NCBI GenBank assembly: GCA_029008095.1
Contig: JAQXJB010000028.1
Coordinates: 1 to 43,335, forward strand
Length of the DNA: 43,335 nucleotides
DNA from: Clostridiales bacterium
GTDB lineage: Bacteria; Bacillota; Clostridia; Oscillospirales; Oscillospiraceae
Direction of reading: 5' to 3'
Part shown: positions 14,602-23,315 of the stretch, in pieces
How the letters are laid out: every line of letters starts with the position of its first letter
Position numbering within the stretch: position 1 is the first letter of the stretch
Notes under the pieces: generated by a model
Told to the model about the DNA's origin: nothing
Databases searched by the model: none
The model's input: the letters and a program-made list of their open reading frames with translations, nothing else
Translations under genes and position numbers: made by a program

Positions 14602-15900
14602 ATGACAATGCTGCTTTCTATCGCCGTCGCGATTCTGGCCGGTCTGCTTATGACCCGCCTGCTGAAGCCTCTGAAGCTGCCCGATGTTACCGCATATCTT
14701 ATCGCCGGCGTGCTTATTGGTCCCTACTGCCTCGGCGCTTTTGGCATAGATGGTCTTGGATTTGCCAGCAATGAATCTGTAAAGGCGCTTTCCCTTATTT
14801 CCGAGATAGCTCTGGGCTTCATTGCCTTCTCCATAGGCAACGAGTTCCGGCTCAGTGATTTGAAAAAGACAGGCAAACAGGCTGCTGTGGTTGGCGTATT
14901 TCAGGCGCTTGTTGCTACCCTTTTCGTAGATATCGCCCTGCTGCTCCTTCACCTTATAATGCCCGACAAGCTCTCCGCCGCTCAAGCCATCACTCTCGGC
15001 GCTATTGCCACGGCTACTGCCCCTGCTGCGACCCTTATGGTAGTGCGTCAGTATAAAGCTAAGGGTCCTCTTACCAGCTTGCTGCTTCCGGTAGTTGCCT
15101 TGGATGACGCGGTTGGTCTCATCGTATTCGCCGTTTCCTTCGGCATTGCCCGTACCCTTTCCAGCGGCGCCATTGATTTTGTCTCTATCCTCGTAAATCC
15201 GCTGGTCGAGATAGTCGCTTCTCTTCTGCTTGGCGCCTTGGCGGGCTGGCTGCTGACCCAAATTGAAAAGCTCTTCCATTCCAACACCAACCGGCTGAGC
15301 ATGACCATTGCCTTCGTTTTTCTCACAGTAGCTCTCTCCATGCTTGAGTTCAATATTGGGCCGGTGACCGTGGGCTTCTCTTCCCTGCTGGTCTGCATGA
15401 TGCTGGGTACTGTTTTTTGCAATCTCTGCCCCCTTTCGCAGGACATTATGGATAAAGCCGACCGCTGGACAGCGCCCCTTTTCGCGCTCTTCTTCGTACT
15501 CAGCGGCGCTGAGCTGGCGCTGAATGTATTTACGGATATCGCCATTGTGGGCATCGGCGTAGTGTATATTCTCTTCCGCTCTCTGGGCAAATATTTCGGG
15601 GCATACACCAGCGCCAGATGGACAAAATGCCCTCCCCAGGTCTGCAAATATCTTGGAATCACCCTTCTGCCCCAGGCCGGCGTGGCGCTGGGAATGGTGA
15701 TAACCGCCCGTCAGCTCGGCGCGGAGGGCGACATGATAGGCAACATCGTTCTCTTCTCCGTTCTTATTTATGAGCTTTTCGGACCCATGTTCACAAAATG
15801 GGCTCTCACCAAGGCCGGAGATATACAGCCGATGCCCGAGCACATCAAGAATCGCAGAAGCAACAAGCTGGCCGAGGAGTTGGACTCTAAAAACAAATAA
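14602..15900 (+). CDS. CPA2-family cation:proton antiporter
   Basis: A 432-residue membrane protein with about 12 hydrophobic segments, the size of the membrane domain alone (no C-terminal TrkA-N domain). LKLPDVTAYLIAGVLIGP near the N-terminus, ATATAPAATL (about residue 138) and LLPVVALDDAVGLIVF (about residue 162) are the antiporter signatures; the DD pair marks the ion-binding site of electrogenic CPA2 members. It probably exchanges Na+ or K+ for H+. ATG 14602 follows AGGAG and starts at the first membrane helix; the upstream in-frame start at 14536 would overlap the promoter. It has its own terminator at 15940-15974. Confidence 0.85.
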   Translation: MTMLLSIAVAILAGLLMTRLLKPLKLPDVTAYLIAGVLIGPYCLGAFGIDGLGFASNESVKALSLISEIALGFIAFSIGNEFRLSDLKKTGKQAAVVGVFQALVATLFVDIALLLLHLIMPDKLSAAQAITLGAIATATAPAATLMVVRQYKAKGPLTSLLLPVVALDDAVGLIVFAVSFGIARTLSSGAIDFVSILVNPLVEIVASLLLGALAGWLLTQIEKLFHSNTNRLSMTIAFVFLTVALSMLEFNIGPVTVGFSSLLVCMMLGTVFCNLCPLSQDIMDKADRWTAPLFALFFVLSGAELALNVFTDIAIVGIGVVYILFRSLGKYFGAYTSARWTKCPPQVCKYLGITLLPQAGVALGMVITARQLGAEGDMIGNIVLFSVLIYELFGPMFTKWALTKAGDIQPMPEHIKNRRSNKLAEELDSKNK

Positions 15901-15939
15901 TTCAAAAGCTCCGGTTTGCCTGACACTTTGACATATTGT

Positions 15940-15974
15940 AATCCCCCTGTTTTCAAAAGTGAAAACAGGGGGAT
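15940..15974 (+). terminator. Terminator of the antiporter gene
   Basis: A 15-bp perfect stem (AATCCCCCTGTTTTC with its complement) around AAAAGT; could act in both directions. Confidence 0.8.
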
Positions 15975-15983
15975 TTGGTATAC

Positions 15984-16019
15984 AAAAAAAAGACCGTACT
16001 GCCATGCAGTACGGTCTTT
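15984..16019 (-). terminator. Terminator of tRNA-Pro
   Basis: AAAAGACCGTACTG/CAGTACGGTCTTTT hairpin directly after the CCA end on the minus strand, followed by further T residues. Confidence 0.9.
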
Positions 16020-16096
16020 TGGTCCGAGTGACTGGAGTCGAACCAGCGGCCTCTTGAACCCCATTCAAGCGCGATACCAAACTTCGCCACACCCGG
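16020..16096 (-). tRNA. tRNA-Pro (anticodon GGG)
   Basis: On the minus strand: acceptor CCGGGTG pairs with CACTCGG (one G-U), discriminator A, encoded CCA. D-arm GCGAAGTTTGGTATCGC. The anticodon stem CTTGA/TCAAG encloses ATGGGGT, giving GGG. The T-arm contains GGTTCGACTCC. A promoter precedes it and a terminator follows. Confidence 0.94.
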
Positions 16097-16115
16097 AAAT
16101 CAATTCAGCTTTGTT

Positions 16116-16144
16116 ACTATAACACAGACTTTTTGAAAAAGCAA
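16116..16144 (-). promoter_or_regulatory. Promoter of tRNA-Pro
   Basis: On the minus strand TTGCTT (16144-16139), 17-bp spacer, TATAGT (16121-16116). Confidence 0.7.
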
Positions 16145-16222
16145 TACCTTATTTCAAATTTTTTTATTTTTTTCGAAAAGGGTTGAGTTTATAATGAAAA
16201 AGCACCTTTTTATCGCTTTATA

Positions 16223-16252
16223 TTGACAATACAGATAAAAATTAGGTATTAT
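16223..16252 (+). promoter_or_regulatory. Promoter of the Dlt-like operon
   Basis: TTGACA (16223-16228), 18-bp spacer, TATTAT (16247-16252), 49 bp before the start codon of the first gene. The surrounding 100 bp is strongly AT-rich. Confidence 0.65.
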
Positions 16253-16301
16253 ATTATAATGAGTATATTGGATTATTATAGTCTTTTCAACAGGTGATAT
16301 A

Positions 16302-19283
16302 ATGCATCGTTTCAGTAATGCAATCAGTAATACAAAAAGAATACTCTGCGTTTTGCTGGCAGCTTTGCTGCTGCCCCTTGGCGCTTGCGCGCCCAAGGTA
16401 CCCGAACAGGAGCTGCCGCTGGTTGACGGAAACAATTCCATGACGGCTGCCGTTGTCTATGACTCCTCCTGCTCGGACGGCATCTGGGAAGACACTTTTG
16501 GCTATCTTACTCAGTCCCTGGTGCTGGGCGTTTCCGCCGTGGCCGAGGATGTTTCCGATGGCTGCGAGTTGACAGGCTGCGACATTCTCTATCTTGACGC
16601 ATCCCTCTCCGGCTCTGCAAACGCCGAACATGTGAAGGACGCCGTCATCTCCCTTGTAAACGACGGCGCTACCGCCGTTGTGGCAAACGAACTTTATGAC
16701 TTCTTCGACGCGGAGTTTATCGGCGCCTACAGCTTTGAGAAGCTGAGCGGATTTCCGTATGGAATGGTTGCCATTGAGGCCGGCGAAGATTTAAAGTACA
16801 TTCAGGGCATCATCAGCGATTACGCTTTCCTTTATCAGAATTACCCCGAGTTCGGCAGCGACCTCCATAGCCGCGACTTCGGCTACATGGCCGCCTGCTC
16901 CACCGCCAAACCGATCATGGGCTATGGTGCTTACGCCCTTTACAGCGTAAACGAATACGGCAAGGGCAACGTGTTTTTCACAAATTCGCTGCTGCCCAAC
17001 GCCTTCTCCATATCCGGTTTCACCATGACCGCTCATAACAGCGAGCAGGCCGCCTTCGCCAGCACTACCGCAAGCTGCAATCAGCTTCTCATAAACGCCA
17101 TCGCGGAATACGCGTTCATGCGCCGCTACGGCTACTCAATGTCCCGCGTATTCGGCAGCTACGGCGGAGCGGGCATGGCCTGGGAGCTTCACTACGAGGA
17201 GATAACGGGCTTCGAGAACGACTCTGCCCGCATATTCGGAGAGCTCTGCCGGGAATACTCCCAGATACCCTCCTTCACACTCATCCGCAGCACCTACAAA
17301 TGGTTCCTCCGTCAGGAGAGCGTGACCTATCTGCTCAACCTTACTCATGACGGCCACCGCTACGAGATGGACTTCAACGAGAGCGCTTACTCCTCCGGCA
17401 CACACGTTGCAGAAAACGGCGCGTGGCTGGGGCTGAGCAGCATAGAAAACGGCGGCAGCTATTTCAGCGATTACCCTGAATACGATTACCGCGCCGCTCC
17501 CGCTCCCGGTGACTTCGATTCAGACGGTTTGGTTGACATAATATCTGGCAGTGAGGACGGTAAGCTCTGGTTCTTCAAGGGTGAGGGCTATTCCGACCGG
17601 CTGCATGTGGCTCAGCGTCAGGCGCTCTGCGACAGCGCAGGAGAGCCCCTCAGCGTACCCGGCTATTCCTGTCCCATTGTACGCGATTTGAACGATGACG
17701 GCATTGAGGACATACTCTGCGGCGCGGCGGACGGCAATCTATACCTTTTCTATGGAAGGGGCGGCATGGTGTTCAGCTCCGCCACCCGGGTCAACGGCGT
17801 GGACGCGGAAACTCAGCTCATGCCCTCTATGGGCGACATCGACGGCGACGGACGTGACGAGCTGATAGTAGGAACAGGTGACGGGCGCATACTCAAGGCC
17901 GATTCCCTGCGGGGTACGCTCAGCGACATAAGCGGCAGCGTTGCAGGACTTGACGAGTTGGGAAGCTGGCTCTGTCCCACGGTCTATGACTACAACGGCG
18001 ACGGCGTACCCGACCTTGCTATTGGCACCTTTCACGGTTATATCGCCCTGAGGCTGAATAACGGAGATAGCTTCACCAACGGCGGATATATAAGCTGCAG
18101 CGAGAAAAACTATAAGGGCAATTATAACCTCAAATTCGGCAACTACTGCGTTCCCCGTTTCCGTGACCTGAACGGTGACGGCACTGACGACCTTATCTGC
18201 GGCAGTCTGGAATACGGCATGGCAGTGCCCATCGACTCCGGGTACTTCCCATTCAGTGACGAACTGCGCGGGCAGATAGAGTATATGCAGGATAACCATT
18301 TCTACTGCGGCATACATTTTTACACCAACACCGGCGCTTCCCCGGCACGCGAGGACTTCGAGCTTCAGGCCCAGGCGGAATCCCGCTCCTTCTATGGCCT
18401 TACCAACGAGCTGCAGGGCGCGAACCAGCATACCTGGTACACCGCGACGGCCGCCACTGCCCAGACCTTCCTGAGCCAGTGGCGCAACGGCATACTCTGG
18501 AACTCCGGCTTCATCAGCGCCAACGCCGCCAGCATCTATCCCCACCAGAACGCACAGAACGTCGTTTCCCTCCCCTTCTTCCTTGAAAAAGACGGAGAAA
18601 AGACCATACTCATTCAAAACAACTCCACCGTGCTTTACAGCGGAGAGGAATTCACCGATATTTCCGCCCGTTACGGCATGCCTGTCTGCCTTTATTATCA
18701 CTGCGACTTTGCCTATCAGTCCGAGGAAACCGCAAGGAGCGTAATTGAGCAGGCCGAAAGCTTCCGTCAAAAACACGGCTACAGCTTTGTGGGCGAGGAT
18801 CAGCTCATGCTGGCCTCCGCCGCGGCATATAATCTTATTGCCACAGCAAATGTCTCCGAGGGGCAGCTTCGCATCACTCCCGGAGCGGCAAATCGAGATT
18901 TCCCGCTCTATAACGAGAGCTATCAGAACGCCTGCGGCATCCGCATCCGCTTCGCGGACAGCATCGACACCTCAAAAATCAGCAGCAGCGCAAGCGTTCA
19001 GAAATGGCAGGACGGCGCGCTCTACGTCTCTCTGGACAAGCCCATCAGCATCGACTTCAGCGGCGCCGCTGCCGCGTCTCCCATACTCAGCGTGAACATC
19101 CCCGCTCAGATAAGCCTTATTGAGGGCGGCGCTATCCTTCAGTTCCGGGACAGCGGCATGATGCAGGTGACAGTGGAGGGCTCTGCCTCCACAGACAGCG
19201 AGGGCTGGACGGCGGAAAGCAGCGGCGGTAAGACCACCTTCACCAAGTTCGGCTCAGCCGATACTTTAGAGATAAAATTCTAA
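16302..19283 (+). CDS. Large FG-GAP/VCBS-repeat lipoprotein heading the Dlt-like operon
   Basis: A 993-residue extracytoplasmic lipoprotein. The signal peptide ends in the lipobox LGAC with Cys29. Residues about 45-330 resemble an alpha/beta domain of glutamine-amidotransferase type without a recognisable active site. Five calcium-binding-like DxDxDG motifs follow at about residues 404, 465, 512, 563 and 622 (for example DLNDDGIED, DIDGDGRDE, DYNGDGVPD), which fits an FG-GAP beta-propeller. A segment near residues 785-845 (GMPVCLYYHCDFAYQSEETARSV) recalls polysaccharide-deacetylase-type enzymes. It is 21 bp ahead of the adenylating enzyme, in the same operon. Its function is unknown; an anchor, carbohydrate-binding partner or acceptor of the transferred acyl group is inferred. 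Confidence 0.8.
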   Translation: MHRFSNAISNTKRILCVLLAALLLPLGACAPKVPEQELPLVDGNNSMTAAVVYDSSCSDGIWEDTFGYLTQSLVLGVSAVAEDVSDGCELTGCDILYLDASLSGSANAEHVKDAVISLVNDGATAVVANELYDFFDAEFIGAYSFEKLSGFPYGMVAIEAGEDLKYIQGIISDYAFLYQNYPEFGSDLHSRDFGYMAACSTAKPIMGYGAYALYSVNEYGKGNVFFTNSLLPNAFSISGFTMTAHNSEQAAFASTTASCNQLLINAIAEYAFMRRYGYSMSRVFGSYGGAGMAWELHYEEITGFENDSARIFGELCREYSQIPSFTLIRSTYKWFLRQESVTYLLNLTHDGHRYEMDFNESAYSSGTHVAENGAWLGLSSIENGGSYFSDYPEYDYRAAPAPGDFDSDGLVDIISGSEDGKLWFFKGEGYSDRLHVAQRQALCDSAGEPLSVPGYSCPIVRDLNDDGIEDILCGAADGNLYLFYGRGGMVFSSATRVNGVDAETQLMPSMGDIDGDGRDELIVGTGDGRILKADSLRGTLSDISGSVAGLDELGSWLCPTVYDYNGDGVPDLAIGTFHGYIALRLNNGDSFTNGGYISCSEKNYKGNYNLKFGNYCVPRFRDLNGDGTDDLICGSLEYGMAVPIDSGYFPFSDELRGQIEYMQDNHFYCGIHFYTNTGASPAREDFELQAQAESRSFYGLTNELQGANQHTWYTATAATAQTFLSQWRNGILWNSGFISANAASIYPHQNAQNVVSLPFFLEKDGEKTILIQNNSTVLYSGEEFTDISARYGMPVCLYYHCDFAYQSEETARSVIEQAESFRQKHGYSFVGEDQLMLASAAAYNLIATANVSEGQLRITPGAANRDFPLYNESYQNACGIRIRFADSIDTSKISSSASVQKWQDGALYVSLDKPISIDFSGAAAASPILSVNIPAQISLIEGGAILQFRDSGMMQVTVEGSASTDSEGWTAESSGGKTTFTKFGSADTLEIKF

Positions 19284-19304
19284 ACAAAAAGAGGTAATCA
19301 GGAT

Positions 19305-20825
19305 ATGAACTCCGCAGTATGCCTGCTTGATATCGCAGCCGCAAAGTGCGGCGGCAAGACAGCAGTCAGAGACGAATGGCGCAGCGTGACCTACGCCCGG
19401 CTACGGGAGATATCCCGGGCTATCGGTACGGCTCTGCTGCGCTCAGGCTCCTCGCGCCGTCCCGTCATAGTCTATCTGCCCAAAAGCATCTCGGCGCTGA
19501 GCTGCTTCATGGGCGCCATGTACGCCGGCTGCCCCTACGTCCCCGTGGACGCGCACATTCCCATGAGCCGCCTGCAGAAAATAATCGATAATCTCGCGCC
19601 CGGTCACATCATCAGCTCACCGGAGCTGGCGGCAAATCTTGGCGAGACCGACCTCAGGGGGGCGCAGCTCTGCATGTATGACGAGCTCTGCGCCGCAGAG
19701 CCGGACGACGGCCTTATCGAGTCCGCGCTGGCTCAGGTATGCGATATCGACCCCATATATATCATGTATACCTCCGGCTCTACCGGCACGCCCAAGGGCG
19801 TGACCATTCCCCACCGTGGCATAATCGACTACGCCGAATGGGTCGTGACCACCTTTTCCTACGGCGAGGACACGGTAATGGCCTCTCAGGCGCCCTTCTA
19901 TTTCGATAATTCCACCTTTGACATATACGGCACTCTCAAATGCATGGGAACCTTGGTACTCATACCCGATTCCCTGCTGCTCTTCCCCTCCAAGCTGCCG
20001 GAATTTCTTGCCGACAACGATATTACCTCCATCTTCTGGGTGCCCACGGTGATGATAAACGTGGCAAACTCCGGCGCGCTGGACGGCATTTCTCTGCCGA
20101 AGCTGCGGGTGATCGCCTTCGCGGGCGAGGTCATGCCCAACCTCCAGCTTAACATCTGGCGCAGGGCGCTGCCGGACTGCGTTTACGCCAATCTCTACGG
20201 CCCTACGGAGATAACCGATGTATGCTGCTTCTACATCGTGGACAGGCCCTACGCCGACCATGAGACTCTGCCCATCGGCAAGGCCTGCCGCAACATGCGT
20301 CTGCTCATCCTCAACGAGGACAACAAGGAGGCCGCGATTGGCGAGCAGGGCGAGCTATGCATCCTCGGCTCCGGCCTTGCCCTCGGATATTGGAATTCTC
20401 CCGAGATAACGGAAAAGGTATTCGTCCAGAACCCGCTGAACACCGAATATCACCAGCGGCTCTACCGCAGCGGCGACCTGGCCTATGTAAACGAGGAGGG
20501 CTATATAATCTTCCTTGGGCGCAAGGACGGTCAGGTGAAGGTGAAGGGCAACCGCATAGAGCTGGGCGAGGTGGAAGCCGCCGCACGCTGCGTACCCGGC
20601 GTAGAGAACGCCTGCGCCCTTTTTGACAGCGAAAAGCAGCAGATAGTCCTCTTCACGGAATCCATTGCCGGCACTACCCTGCGCCGCTTCAATCTTGAGC
20701 TGAAAAAATACATCCCCGCGTATATGCTCCCCGGCAGGCTCATAAGTATGGAAAAGCTGCCCTACACGGCAAACGGAAAAATAGACCGCATGAAACTTCG
20801 CGGTATGATAGGAAAGGTAAATTGA
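19305..20825 (+). CDS. DltA-like amino-acid adenylating enzyme
   Basis: A 506-residue ANL-superfamily ligase that should activate an amino acid with ATP and load it on the carrier protein downstream. The P-loop YTSGSTGTPKGV (about residue 151), GEVMP (about residue 273), GPTE (about residue 303), YRSGDLA and the C-terminal lysine in TANGKIDRMK are present. The length matches DltA, D-alanine--carrier ligase. The binding-pocket stretch PFYFDNSTFDIYGTLK differs from the FDLSVMDLY form I know from canonical DltA, so a substrate other than D-alanine is possible. It has a GAGGT Shine-Dalgarno. The stop codon lies 2 nt before the carrier-protein start. Confidence 0.85.
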   Translation: MNSAVCLLDIAAAKCGGKTAVRDEWRSVTYARLREISRAIGTALLRSGSSRRPVIVYLPKSISALSCFMGAMYAGCPYVPVDAHIPMSRLQKIIDNLAPGHIISSPELAANLGETDLRGAQLCMYDELCAAEPDDGLIESALAQVCDIDPIYIMYTSGSTGTPKGVTIPHRGIIDYAEWVVTTFSYGEDTVMASQAPFYFDNSTFDIYGTLKCMGTLVLIPDSLLLFPSKLPEFLADNDITSIFWVPTVMINVANSGALDGISLPKLRVIAFAGEVMPNLQLNIWRRALPDCVYANLYGPTEITDVCCFYIVDRPYADHETLPIGKACRNMRLLILNEDNKEAAIGEQGELCILGSGLALGYWNSPEITEKVFVQNPLNTEYHQRLYRSGDLAYVNEEGYIIFLGRKDGQVKVKGNRIELGEVEAAARCVPGVENACALFDSEKQQIVLFTESIAGTTLRRFNLELKKYIPAYMLPGRLISMEKLPYTANGKIDRMKLRGMIGKVN

Positions 20826-20827
20826 AA

Positions 20828-21079
20828 ATGAATATCGAAGACATTATTCTGAAGCTTGAAAACTACATCAACGAGCATTTTGACATCGGCGACGACCCGG
20901 ACTACACCGCCGAGGCAGACCTTTTTGAATACGGCTTTCTGGACTCTATGGGCGCAATGGAGGTCATCGCCTTTATTGAGGAAGAGTTCAGCATAGAGAT
21001 CACCCAGCGGGACATAGTCCTTTACCCCATGAATACCATCACCGAGATAGCCGAGGTAGTAGCAGCAAAGCTGAGCTGA
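20828..21079 (+). CDS. DltC-like acyl/aminoacyl carrier protein
   Basis: An 83-residue acidic four-helix carrier protein. The phosphopantetheine-attachment serine is in GFLDSMGAME (about residue 40), the same DS(M/L) motif as DltC and acyl carrier proteins. The start chosen is ATG 20828, with AAAGG upstream. A TTG at 20822 overlapping the dltA-like stop is possible and would add two residues. It receives the activated amino acid from the adenylating enzyme and delivers it to the MBOAT protein encoded 10 bp downstream. Confidence 0.88.
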   Translation: MNIEDIILKLENYINEHFDIGDDPDYTAEADLFEYGFLDSMGAMEVIAFIEEEFSIEITQRDIVLYPMNTITEIAEVVAAKLS

Positions 21080-21089
21080 GGTTTTATAA

Positions 21090-22238
21090 ATGTGGTTTTT
21101 GCAGATAGATATCCTCATCCGCATCCTGACCGGCACGGTTATCCTGGCCGTGGCCTCCGGGATAGCGGGTAAATTCGGAAGGCAGTCCTCCGTACCCAAA
21201 TGGATCGTTCTCTTTGACCTTCTTGTAATATTCTATGTTTCCAAACGCCTGCTGGTATTCTACGTGGGCTACACTCTGGTGACCTTTGCCCTTGTGCGCT
21301 TCATCCGCATTGTCAAGCGGGGACGGAAGCCCCTTTTCCTGCTGTGCTGCATCGCCTGCGCGGTACCGCTGCTCTATACCCGTACCGCCGCTTATCTGGA
21401 TTTTCTCCCCTATGGGCTGAGCATGGTGGGCATCGCCTACAACATGCTCAAGGCCATCGACGCGGTGTACTTCAGCTATTATACCGAGAAGAAGATACCG
21501 CTGCTGACCTACGCCAATTTCATGCTTTTCGTCCCGGTGTTCACGGCGGGTCCCATCTTCCGCTACCGTGACTTTGAAAAAAGCATGGCAAAGCCCGAGC
21601 CCATCACCTCCGCCCTTGTGGAGCGCAGCGTGAAGCGGCTTATCCGGGGCATGTTCAAGAAAATAGTCGCCGCCGCTGTGGCAGTACAGATATTCGATTT
21701 TCTCCTTGCCGCCGTGCCCCACTGGTACATAAGCCTGGCGCTTATGGCTCTCAGCTACCTTATTCTCTATCTGGATATGGCGGGCTACGCGGACATGGCC
21801 ATCGCAATCGGCGGACTTATGGGCATAAAGGTGCCGGAAAACTTCAAGCACCCGCTGAAGGCGGCCTCCTTCACCCAATTCTGGCGCAACTGGCACGTTT
21901 CTCTCAGTGACTGGATCAAGGAGCACATTTTCGTGCTTCTTAACGGCAAAAAGCTCAGCCGTCAGGTCGCGGCGGCCATCGGCTTCGGAACGATGATGTT
22001 CATGAGCCTCTGGCACGGCTTCACGCCGATCATGGCGGCTGACGGTCTGTTCAACGGCGTACTGCTGGCGGCTGAAAATCTGTTCGGCCTGACCACGGTG
22101 GACAGGAAAAAGAGCAGCCGGGCATATTATGTATTCCGCTGCGTGCTCACAAACCTGATTTTCGCCTTTAATACCATGTTCTACACGATGACCGCGGCTC
22201 AGCTTCTGGGCGTGCTTCGCGGCTTCATCACGCTTTAA
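21090..22238 (+). CDS. DltB-like membrane-bound O-acyltransferase (MBOAT)
   Basis: A 382-residue polytopic membrane protein. The MBOAT signatures are FWRNWHVSLSDWIKEHIF (about residue 265) and FMSLWHGFTP, whose histidine (about residue 308) is the expected catalytic residue. FVPVFTAGPIFRYRDF is the conserved PxxxxGPxxR-like region. In Dlt systems this enzyme takes the aminoacyl group from the carrier on the inner side and passes it through its central channel. Gene order (ligase, carrier, MBOAT, SGNH protein) is close to dltACBD. The Shine-Dalgarno GAGG precedes ATG 21090. Confidence 0.9.
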   Translation: MWFLQIDILIRILTGTVILAVASGIAGKFGRQSSVPKWIVLFDLLVIFYVSKRLLVFYVGYTLVTFALVRFIRIVKRGRKPLFLLCCIACAVPLLYTRTAAYLDFLPYGLSMVGIAYNMLKAIDAVYFSYYTEKKIPLLTYANFMLFVPVFTAGPIFRYRDFEKSMAKPEPITSALVERSVKRLIRGMFKKIVAAAVAVQIFDFLLAAVPHWYISLALMALSYLILYLDMAGYADMAIAIGGLMGIKVPENFKHPLKAASFTQFWRNWHVSLSDWIKEHIFVLLNGKKLSRQVAAAIGFGTMMFMSLWHGFTPIMAADGLFNGVLLAAENLFGLTTVDRKKSSRAYYVFRCVLTNLIFAFNTMFYTMTAAQLLGVLRGFITL

Positions 22239-22250
22239 GGAGGGCGCGGC

Positions 22251-23147
22251 ATGAAAAAGATAGCTTCCTTCCTTAAAAAGAACCTTTTCGTCATTCTCCT
22301 GCTCCTGCTGCTCATAGCAGCGGACGCTGTACTCACCCGCACGAACCCGCTGAAATACTGCGACAGCATCCACAAGGACGACTTTGAGCTGACCCAGCTC
22401 GCCCACCCCGAAAAGGTCTGGGACAAGGTGTTTTTCGGCAATTCCTCCGTTATCTCCGGCTACCTTGAGGAGCAGAGCATAGCAGGCTACGTCAACCTCG
22501 GCATGGACTACGGCATGGTCACAAGCATAAAGGAAATGCTTGAGGAGGGATATATCACCGTTGGCAGCGAGCTGGTGCTGGGTCTGAACTGGGACAGCAT
22601 GTATGACGACATGGCCACCGACCCCACCTACGCATGGCACAAGGACTGGTATGAGCCATATTTCTATTTCCAGCGGGACAGGCTCCACTACCTCATCACC
22701 AACGGCATCACCCGCAAGCTCCATGGCTGGAGTTTCTTCACCCACTACTACGCCGAGCACCCGGACGGCAAGGAATATTACCACGGCCGCATGAGCGAGG
22801 AGGACATGGCCGCCCGCATGGAGCGCCTTTATAACCTTTTCTGGTCTCACGGCACGGGTATGTACGAGGAAAACCTCGCCGCCCTTGTTGACGTATTCGG
22901 GTTCTGCGAGAAAAACGGCATCCGCGTGCGCGTGGTGTGGCTGCCCTGGAACCCCGAGGTGGAGCAGAACGAATGTGACCTTTATGTTTACGGGCGCACT
23001 ATGGAGCTCTGTGAGGAATACGGTGTGGAGTTTTACGACATGACCAACGCCCTGCCCGCCGAGTGCTTCCATGACACGGGTCACCTGAACTACGAGGTCG
23101 GAGCGCCGGCCTTTACGGAGATGATAGACCAATGGCTGATAAGTTAA
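22251..23147 (+). CDS. DltD-like SGNH-fold protein
   Basis: A 298-residue protein with one N-terminal membrane helix (residues about 10-28) and an extracytoplasmic alpha/beta domain. GNSS in KVFFGNSSVISGYL (about residues 64-67) supplies the likely nucleophile serine, and DTGHLN near the C-terminus the Asp-His pair, as in DltD and other SGNH proteins. It is about 100 residues shorter than typical DltD. In Dlt systems DltD finishes transfer of D-alanine to teichoic acid. AAGGAGGG precedes the ATG. The 3' end overlaps the next, very small gene by 16 nt. Confidence 0.83.
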   Translation: MKKIASFLKKNLFVILLLLLLIAADAVLTRTNPLKYCDSIHKDDFELTQLAHPEKVWDKVFFGNSSVISGYLEEQSIAGYVNLGMDYGMVTSIKEMLEEGYITVGSELVLGLNWDSMYDDMATDPTYAWHKDWYEPYFYFQRDRLHYLITNGITRKLHGWSFFTHYYAEHPDGKEYYHGRMSEEDMAARMERLYNLFWSHGTGMYEENLAALVDVFGFCEKNGIRVRVVWLPWNPEVEQNECDLYVYGRTMELCEEYGVEFYDMTNALPAECFHDTGHLNYEVGAPAFTEMIDQWLIS

Positions 23148-23266
23148 AAAAATTCCGCGAGAGCGTACCCGGCAAGGTGGTCTCTGCGGTGATATACCTG
23201 ATTATGCTGGCGCTGGTGATGATCTTCTTCACCGGTGAGGGCTTGTTTATCTACGAGGCGTTTTAA
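23132..23266 (+). CDS. DltX-like membrane microprotein (44 aa)
   Basis: A very small gene, easily missed. ATG 23132 (GGAG 11 nt upstream) overlaps the dltD-like gene by 16 nt in another frame and ends at TAA 23264-23266. The product has a basic N-terminus (MADKLKKFRESVPGK), one membrane helix (about VVSAVIYLIMLALVMIFF) and ends FIYEAF at residues 39-44. DltX microproteins of dlt operons are about 50 residues, have one helix and end in a conserved FIYNxF-like motif whose tyrosine has been reported to carry the acyl group between DltB and DltD. Here Tyr41 would do so. A terminator follows 7 bp later, so this is the last gene. Confidence 0.85.
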   Translation: MADKLKKFRESVPGKVVSAVIYLIMLALVMIFFTGEGLFIYEAF

Positions 23267-23273
23267 GAGAATG

Positions 23274-23313
23274 ATACCCTGCCATGTCCGCAAAGGACAC
23301 GGCAGGGTATTTT
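23274..23313 (+). terminator. Terminator of the Dlt-like operon
   Basis: 16-nt arms ATACCCTGCCATGTCC and GGACACGGCAGGGTAT (one mismatch), loop GCAAA, then TTTTG. It may also serve the convergent lipoprotein gene. Confidence 0.88.
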
Positions 23314-23315
23314 GT

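Noticed and set aside
14584-16092. 502-codon minus-strand frame opposite the antiporter
   Set aside because: Runs through tRNA-Pro and two terminators; antisense shadow.
21084-23132. 682-codon minus-strand frame opposite the dltB/dltD-like genes
   Set aside because: Spans two clear genes in antisense with His/Val/Gly-rich low-information sequence; no Shine-Dalgarno or family signature.
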